Shown here: piece after piece, positions 57,701 through 64,000 of the stretch
Layout: each line of letters begins with the position of its first letter
Position numbering within the stretch: the stretch's first letter is position 1
Source: Chrysoporthe austroafricana
Lineage: Eukaryota > Ascomycota > Sordariomycetes > Diaporthales > Cryphonectriaceae
Assembly: GCA_001051155.2 (NCBI GenBank)
Contig: JYIP02000011.1
Location: forward strand, 868,001 to 932,000
Reading direction: 5' to 3'
Length of the DNA: 64,000 nucleotides
Notes under the pieces: model-generated
Seen by the model: only the letters and a program-made list of their open reading frames with translations
Database searches by the model: none
Told to the model about the DNA's origin: nothing
Program-made: the position numbers and the translations under genes

Positions 57701-60580
57701 TTCTACTGGAATTCGATTTAAGGTTTCTTTTTCGGTTAGAAAAGCGATACTTCTTATAAGTAATACTTGCTCGCGAGAATAATACGAATAGCATAAGGAA
57801 TTGAAAGTAATATTCTTGGGATTCCCGAAAAAACCTTTAGGGCAATAAGATTGGAACTATTATAATAGCAAGATTATATCGAATTCGGTATCGAACCGAT
57901 TTAATTCGCAAGATATTTTAGAGAAATAATTCCCGTATTTAAATATTACGTTAGGAGCGAAAAAGCGTCCTGAAATTTTATCGGGAACCGAATTGAATAC
58001 AATTAGGGCTTTAGCGATTTCCCTTTCCGTCCGTTCTATCGATAGTCGGTTTGCTAGTAATTTAAACAAAACGGTTACGGTTAAGCCAGTATCGAATAAG
58101 ATTCGGGTAGGGCATTACAACCCGTTTGGTAAGATTAAAAATATAAGTACGATTAGCTTAATAGTATTAAATATGCTTAGTATTTTAATACTGCAAACCT
58201 GGTTGGATATGCTTTTACGATATTACAAGTCGCTATCCGAATCCAGCAATTTTTCGAAATATAGTTCTTTTAATCTTTCGGCAATAGCGTTAATCTTAAC
58301 TCTTTTAGCATTCGGGATAAAAGCTTCTCTTATAGGACGTTTCGTCCCGTACTTACTAGAAGCAAGTATAATAAGGGCAGCAATACGAAAATTTAAGGGA
58401 AACGGCAAAGCTTTGCCGCTTATATCCTTCTTAGCAAAGCAGGCAAGTATCTGGTAATTATCCTTGCTATAGCGCTAATAAGCTTTTCGGTCTTTCTTTC
58501 TTTGATCGATATCCTTTTAATCGATATCCTTGAAGGCTTCCTTATTGGAATTCCATACCTTTTCCGTCTCTTTCTTGCGTTTATTCCCAGGTTGCGATTC
58601 GTTAGAGCGGCTTAAGGATAGAACGGAACGCGTACGGTTAGACTTATCGGGTAGACCCGATTTCGAGCGCTCTAAGGTCGAATCGGGCGCGCCTTTTCCC
58701 GATAAGCCTAAGTTGGATAGCATATTTTCGTAAATCTGTCCGGTTTCTTGAATAGCCGCAAGGAATTCGTTATCAATATCGGGCAAAGCTCTCAAGCGCA
58801 AATAGACTATCTTGATAATATCGTTAAGTAGAATTTTAGCGATATATATTCTGAAAATAATTCCCGATTAATAGACTTCTTTATTAAATGCAATAAGTTC
58901 AGTAAAGTATTGAGCTATATCTCTTTTATATTTAAAGTTTATTATTTTTCGAGAATTGGTATATAGGGCGGATAGGTTTATAAAGCGTTTCTGTAATGCT
59001 ATCAAATAAGCCGACTAGCAGTCTTTTCTTCTTAAATTGCAGAATTGCAAGGCCCGAGATTAATACTAAAAGCGAGCCTTTTCGGTAAGCAGAAAGCTAA
59101 CCCAATTAATCTTTTGAAAATTCCGGAGAAAGCTATCGGTATAAGTTTCCATATAGGAAACGATAGCAAAATACTAGGGCCGAAACTTAGCCAGATCCTT
59201 ACCGTTATAGGATAAAGGCTTATTCAAGTAAACCGGGTTAACCTGGGTATTCTATCGGAAAAGCTAGCGCAAAAGGTTTAGGAGCTTACGGGTATTATTA
59301 TCGTTATCCGGTAAGGGGTTTCTATTGGCAAGGGGTCTTGAAAAGGGTCCCTTTAAGAGGCTTTAAGGGGTTTATCAGAATCTGAATTATCCGGGTCCGA
59401 ATCGGGGGGTCCCGGTATATAAGAGCGATAGGAAAGCGCGGAGCCTGGACGGAAAGCTCTCGTACGTACAGCCTCGAACTGTATATGCGCCGCATTAGCA
59501 ATACGGCTTGCCCGTAAAGCCAAAATATCGGCATTAATAAACGGAATATTAATTCCGAGCCTGGCTTCTGAAAAAGAATACTTAATAAGAGGTACGGTCG
59601 AAATAGCGGGTTAAGCCCGTTCTTGCAAAGCCGCTCTCATTCTTAAGCTTGCAATAACTAATGCTATACTGGATTATCGATAGGATTATTCTTACGCCCT
59701 ATATTCTTGGATAGCTTCCTAGAATAAGCGCTTTATATCGTTTATCTAGCAGCATCCAGCTTTATCTAAATCTTCCGGGTTAATATATTTTCGGGCCAGG
59801 AAGTTGTTAATACGGGCCTCTATTTGGCTGGCTCAGCTGCTAATATCCTTTTTGAAAGCCTCGGTTAATACGGCAATCTGTTCCAGGGACTAGATCGCTT
59901 AATATTGCTAGCGAACGGCCCGACTTACGTTATCGATAGCTCGGGTTCGTTCTTTTTTATTATTAATAAGGGTAGCGATAGTTCCCCAGATCTTTTCGGC
60001 AAAAGAAGAGCTAGCTTGCTCGATTTCCCGTTAGAACCGTTAGACCTGTTAATATATTGCTTCAAGGCCGGCTCGGTATATAGAGACTATAGCGTTATAG
60101 TTATTCTTTATAGTAGAATACTGCTCTTTGAGGTTTTCGCGAACGGCATAGCTATCTAGTCGCTCCTTATTAATATCTCGAGCGAGAGCCCTGACAGCCT
60201 CGTAAGAATCGAAAAGGCCCTAATAAATCTGGACTATCCATTCGGGAGGATTCGTAATAATCATTTCGCTTTGGGTAAAGTCCGGGGCATCCTATATAAC
60301 GACCTCAAAGTCTTGAAGGTTATAAAGGACGAAAGCGTTAGCCTGAAAGCTTTCTAAAAGGTCCCGTAATATACTGGCGTCCTGTCGTCGTTCTACTATT
60401 AGGATTACTAGTAAGGGAAATGCTTTCTCTTCGGAAAAGTAATGGAGTTCTTCCTTAGTCTGGGCCTGAAGGCCGGTAGTCTGATAAATAAGAGAGCCGA
60501 GGTCCGACTCGCCGGCAGGCATAAGCATTATGATTGGTAGAAGATTTTAAGCGAAAAGGGGTAACGGTCGCTTAAAGGGG

Positions 60581-60592
60581 CTTAACAGTTAT
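60581..60592 (-). other. Putative self-priming primer-binding site
   Basis: Starting one or two bases inside the 5' LTR boundary, 12 nt (ATAACTGTTAAG on the minus strand) are perfectly complementary to CTTAACAGTTAT at 60640-60651 within the LTR. This is the arrangement of Tf1-type self-priming, not tRNA priming. Confidence 0.55.
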
Positions 60593-60593
60593 T

Positions 60594-60900
60594 TGTTACA
60601 AGGGCAAAGTTCTGGGCTTAGAAAGGTTTCAATTTAACGATAACTGTTAAGGGTATTCTAAGGAATGCTGAAAAACCCGGTCCTTCCTGGATCTGTCGGG
60701 CTCGTTCCTGCCGTACTTATAGACCTTGATTCCGATATCTGCTTTAGGTATCTATTGCACAGCCCCCTTCTTTATGCAGTTAGGCGTCAACCGGTAAAGC
60801 CTAATGGCGGGTAACTCGCAATGCCTTAATATCCGTTCTTTCCTTAAGCACCCTTAGGTATCCGTTCTTTCCTTAAGCACCCTTAGGTATCCGTATAACA
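60594..60900 (-). repeat. 5' LTR of the chromovirus
   Basis: 307 bp, TGTTA...TAACA ends. It carries a tandem duplication of about 28 bp (repeated TCCTTAAGCACCCTTAGG unit near 60839-60895) that the left LTR lacks. Confidence 0.92.
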
Positions 60901-60905
60901 GACTC

Positions 60906-61786
60906 CTACTAAAATGGGCGTGTTACATTTACCGACCTGAAGTCTAAACTTATAAGCCACTCACATATGAACGCTTCCGCGGGAGAGCGGCTGAGAGAGC
61001 ATTACGCCAAATGTGACGAATTTCCTAAGTGCTACAGCTGGAACACTCTCGTTACCGAGGATTTTAGCATACTTCGTCTCCCCCAAGGTGGACAGATACG
61101 CAGCTGATGGTTGCTCGGGGTCAAGAATGGTAGTCTGTGCTATTTCATAGTAGGCTTGTGCCACACCATGCTGCTGTGGGATTTCTGGGGCATATCCCAT
61201 AAGAAATGTCTTGAGAGCAGTTCGATCTTGTGCGGAAAGAGGCAAGTATGCATAGGTGTGGACCCCCAGCGAAGCTAGGGGTTCAGTCTGCGTCACTGCT
61301 ATTCCTGCATTGCCTGACTAGACCATCTTTGGTCTGGAAATCATTTCTTGCCTGGAATGCTGTATATGAGACTGGATGATCTGTTTATTGTAGTAGTTAG
61401 CTTGCATCTATCTAGAAAAGTGCATGCGTCAAAAGAGCTAGAGCTTAGCGTTTCGCTAAGATTTGACCTCGGGCTGGATATTTTTATACAAGATGAGAGC
61501 CAAACAAAGAAAGCAGGCTGCAGCACCTGTATCCAACAAGAAACGAAATGCTTCAGCATGGAATGAAACGAGAGCGTTTATATACGCTGAAAACTCTGCC
61601 CAATACCGAAGAGACCAATGACCACGTCGATGCCATAAGTCGCAAGGGGTAGTTTCGGCCCACCCCTAGTTTAGGCCCTCCCTTATTAGTTGTTATGAAC
61701 TAACAAGCCAGGGCACGGTACCAGGACTACCCAAAACAACCCTTCAAGATAACCAGGCCCCACTAAGGAAGCCAGTGATGCTTACA
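60906..61786. other. Host DNA between the two transposon relics
   Basis: A minus-strand open segment, 61296-60961, looks coding (balanced composition, no lesions) and could be a terminal exon following a TAG acceptor near 61302, but has no ATG and no family I recognise. The retrotransposon inserted about 55 bp beyond its stop codon. The remainder has no supported gene. Confidence 0.35.
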
Positions 61787-61788
61787 TA

Positions 61789-61917
61789 AGCAAGGGTTAG
61801 GGTATGGATCGATAGGATCGGTAGTCCATCCAGTGGATCGATAGACTTAGTAATCGAGCCTATCGATCCCAAACTGAAAAGCCAGATATATAAGGACAGA
61901 ATATTTACTAGATAGAG
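61789..61917 (+). repeat. Left inverted terminal region of the Fot1-like element
   Basis: Begins AGCAAGGGTTAGGGTATGG and includes the inner block AACTGAAAAGCCAGATATAT, mirrored at the right end. Confidence 0.75.
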
Positions 61918-63716
61918 TGCTATAGCTCTTCAGTCGTAAATTTAAGTATTATCTTACTTATAAGGTAATAGCCTTATAGCTTATGAACCCGTATATTCGA
62001 GAACTTAGTATATTTCCGGATTTAAAGCTTATATTTAATACCGCTTTTGTTAGCATAAACCCTTTAACTTTACGATATATTTTAAGATTGCTGCAGCGTT
62101 TATAATATTAATCCTATTCCTTTTTTTAACCCCTTTAAGTATAATGGACTTTTTTCAACTAATTTATTCTCAATTAACTTCCCTTTTTTACAGGATCTTT
62201 ATATGCTTTAAATAAAGCCATATACTGAATTTAAGCTTATATAAGCTGTTAAAGCTATCAGAAATAGTATATTTATACGCAAGGCTTTAACAGAATAGGG
62301 TATTCCAAGGATTATATTTCGCTATTATTTAGAAAGAACAGAATTATATAAAACAGCTTACGAAAACCAGCAAAAGCTCTTAATTATTTAAGAAAAGAAG
62401 CTCGTTAAATGGATCTTTATTCAGGAAAGCTTAAAGCTTTTACCCAGCTATTCAGAACTAAAGTTTTTCGCTCAGAAGATCCTTTATATTCGTAAGGACT
62501 CTCAAGCCTTTGGCAATAAGTAAATATAATTCTTTCTGAAAAGAAACCTATAGTTAAAAATATAGCAGATACGACAAATAGCTTTAGACCGTACTAATAG
62601 GGCAACGATAGAAATAATACGGCCCTAGTTTCGTTTATTCGAGCTTCCTTATATCCAGGCTATTAAGCTAGCTAATAGATAGAATATAAATGAAATAGGG
62701 ATAATAAAAGGCTAAGGAAAGAATAGCTTAGTTTTCAGAAGCTTTTCTTTACGTTCAATACAGAAAAAAGAGCTTAAAGCACGCGTCTAGACCTCTTTCC
62801 TTAAATATATTTTTGCTATTAGCACTTACCTCTTTCTATTAATAATTTTCAAGGGCTTTATAATATAATAACAATAATTTCCTATAAACTTTACTTTATT
62901 TAACGGCTAGTAGTTTATAACAATAATAAACGGATAAACAAATAATGCTATAGCTTTTAAATAGTTATAGAAGATCTTTATTTTTAATAATTAACCAAAA
63001 AAACTTTCAGAAAAAAGATTATTAATTTTGGATAATTATAAAAGCTATATAACTAGTAAATTTATATAGGAATGCTTTCAAAATAATATTCTATTGCTTT
63101 ATTTGCTTTCTTATACTTCTTATATCTTTTAACCTTTAGATTTAAATATCTTTTCTTTTTTTAAAAAGGCTTATAGAAAAAGGCTAAATGCCTTAGCTTA
63201 ATAAGGAAATAGTATTATTATCAGAAAGCGATTATTCTTTAAGAACTATCGCTTAGCTTATCTGGAAAGCCTTTCTAGCCAGAATATTAAGTCTGGTTAG
63301 AAAATAACAAGTCTTTAGCCTTTCCGTCTAGCTAAGCTACTCTTAAGCCCTTTTCTCCTTAAGAATAGTCAGAAAAAATACGAGCTCTTGTCAAATTCAG
63401 GCCTAAAGGCATTAACTAAACCTGATTTAACGTTAAGAATACTTTTACAGCTGTCGGATATTATATATTCAACTTTTCGGAAAGCCAGAGATTTGTATTA
63501 TTAACTGAACAAATACCTATTATAAACGCTGCAGTAATCCTAAAATAAACTATAAGGTTAAAGGGTTTATATTAATAAAAATAGTATTAAGTATAGCTTT
63601 AAATACTAGAAGCTAATTTAACAAATATTCGCAAAGTTTATAAGCCTATATAGCTATTACTTGAATATATAATAAGGTCCAAATAATATTTAGATTTACA
63701 ATTGAAAAGCTATAAT

Positions 63717-63827
63717 AATCTATTTAATAAATATTCTGTCTTTATATATCTAGCTTTTCAGTTTTGGATCTGTTAGATTTGGAACAGATCCTTAAATCCT
63801 CCCTACTTTACAACCCTAACCCTGGGT
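63717..63827 (-). repeat. Right inverted terminal region of the Fot1-like element
   Basis: Reverse complement begins ACCCAGGGTTAGGGTTGTAA and reaches the inner block AACTGAAAAGCTAGATATAT; differences from the left copy are mainly transitions. Confidence 0.75.
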
Positions 63828-64000
63828 TATATAAGCGAATAGGGAAGGGGGAAGTTTTTTAAATAGGGTTAGTAAAGCCTTTAGCTGGCTCTTTCCTTCC
63901 TTTGCATATATAAGTCCCTTATTAAGTTATAATATTATTTCCTTTCTATTGGTTATTATTCTTAATAATCCTCTATAAGTAATCTCGACTTATCTGGGTA

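Larger units (their letters stand above)
54415..60905 (-). mobile_element. RIP-degraded Ty3/gypsy chromovirus (LTR retrotransposon)
   Basis: A structurally complete fungal LTR retrotransposon, coding strand minus, bounded by a 5-bp target duplication GACTC (54415-54419, 60901-60905). LTRs lie at 54420-54697 and 60594-60900 and begin TGTTA and end TAACA (TAATA in the left copy). Reading leftwards: Gag-like start near 60528, protease/RT region with a readable RT block (NAFSTFQAIINYIF, then IYFNNFLIY near 57122-57145 where active elements have YxDD), and near 54830-54960 a chromodomain-like segment (EYLANEIIDSLETGSKVRYL) before the 3' LTR. Stop codons abound, almost all explainable by C-to-T or G-to-A. 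It cannot encode active proteins. Confidence 0.93.
61787..63829 (+). mobile_element. RIP-degraded Fot1/pogo-type DNA transposon
   Basis: Element of about 2.04 kb (61789-63827) flanked by TA on both sides, as expected for Tc1/mariner-pogo insertion. Inverted ends share GGGTTAGGGT and, further in, a near-perfect inverted block (61872-61917 against 63720-63764). The plus strand retains a recognisable Fot1-type transposase: KPYTEFKLI, then AIRNSIFIRKALTE and GIPRIIFRYYLE (helix-turn-helix region), FFAQKILYIRKDSQAFG, and the DDE-region sequence KRLLILDNYKSYITSKF near 63010-63060. Numerous stops, mostly TAA/TAG where CAA/CAG would be expected, show RIP. It cannot be mobile on its own. Confidence 0.88.

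Noticed and set aside
63805..63826. Telomere-like CCCTAACCC sequence near the right end of the window
   Set aside because: It is not a tandem array and is mirrored at 61792-61802, so it belongs to the Fot1-like inverted ends.
1..64000. tRNA, rRNA, CRISPR or prokaryotic-type operons
   Set aside because: No cloverleaf-compatible box A/B pair, rRNA core sequence or regularly spaced repeats were seen on visual reading, and the genes are intron-bearing and eukaryotic.

Overview
The window is nuclear DNA of a filamentous ascomycete (Pezizomycotina, most likely a Sordariomycete; the class is an inference). Genes are short and GC-rich and carry 50-110 bp introns with GTRNGT donors and YAG acceptors. 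The protein set is typically fungal: Yth1, Trk potassium transporter, PIG-S, PIG-M, FAT1-type acyl-CoA synthetase, CinA-like amidase and a GH79 glucuronidase. Transposon relics are riddled with C-to-T/G-to-A changes, as expected from repeat-induced point mutation (RIP). No tRNA, rRNA or CRISPR array was seen.

Layout. 1-4.1 kb is GC-rich with no supportable gene. 4.1-5.0 kb holds a 1-Cys peroxiredoxin (minus strand). 6.2-8.2 kb is the FAT1-type synthetase (minus), divergent from PIG-S (9.9-11.8 kb). A gamma-glutamylcyclotransferase-like gene (12.1 kb) converges on a three-exon CinA-domain gene (12.9-13.6 kb), which diverges from a four-exon gene with a permuted His...Cys hydrolase arrangement (13.9-14.9 kb). 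At 16.0-17.6 kb a GH79 gene is interrupted by one in-frame TAG. Trk (17.9-20.4 kb), Yth1 (21.1-22.0 kb), thioredoxin reductase (22.9-24.0 kb), a Gly/Ser/Tyr-rich 90-residue protein (24.6 kb), an NmrA-like protein (26.6-27.7 kb), a GPI-anchored surface protein (28.1-29.0 kb) and a DUF3445 protein (29.7-31.2 kb) follow. A decayed multi-span membrane-protein gene lies at 33.5-34.3 kb. TRAX, PIG-M and an F-box-like protein occupy 35.7-41.2 kb. A low-complexity stretch with one ambiguous base precedes a proteinase-K-like subtilase (44.2-45.8 kb).

From about 46 kb the sequence becomes AT-rich and gene-poor. It holds a wrecked viperin-like radical SAM gene (47.9-48.8 kb), unrecognised coding-like scraps, an intact secreted carboxylesterase-fold protein whose nucleophile motif is altered (51.1-52.7 kb), a complete but RIP-destroyed Ty3/gypsy chromovirus (54.4-60.9 kb, minus strand, 5-bp target duplication) and a RIP-destroyed Fot1/pogo DNA transposon (61.8-63.8 kb).

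Most genes are unrelated neighbours; no biosynthetic cluster is evident. Two pairs share pathways without being adjacent: PIG-S and PIG-M (GPI-anchor synthesis and attachment), and peroxiredoxin and thioredoxin reductase (redox defence). The most notable items are the viperin-like relic, the esterase with a displaced serine, a possible mitochondrial leader on thioredoxin reductase lacking an AUG, an 18-nt TRAX exon, and a self-priming signature in the chromovirus.
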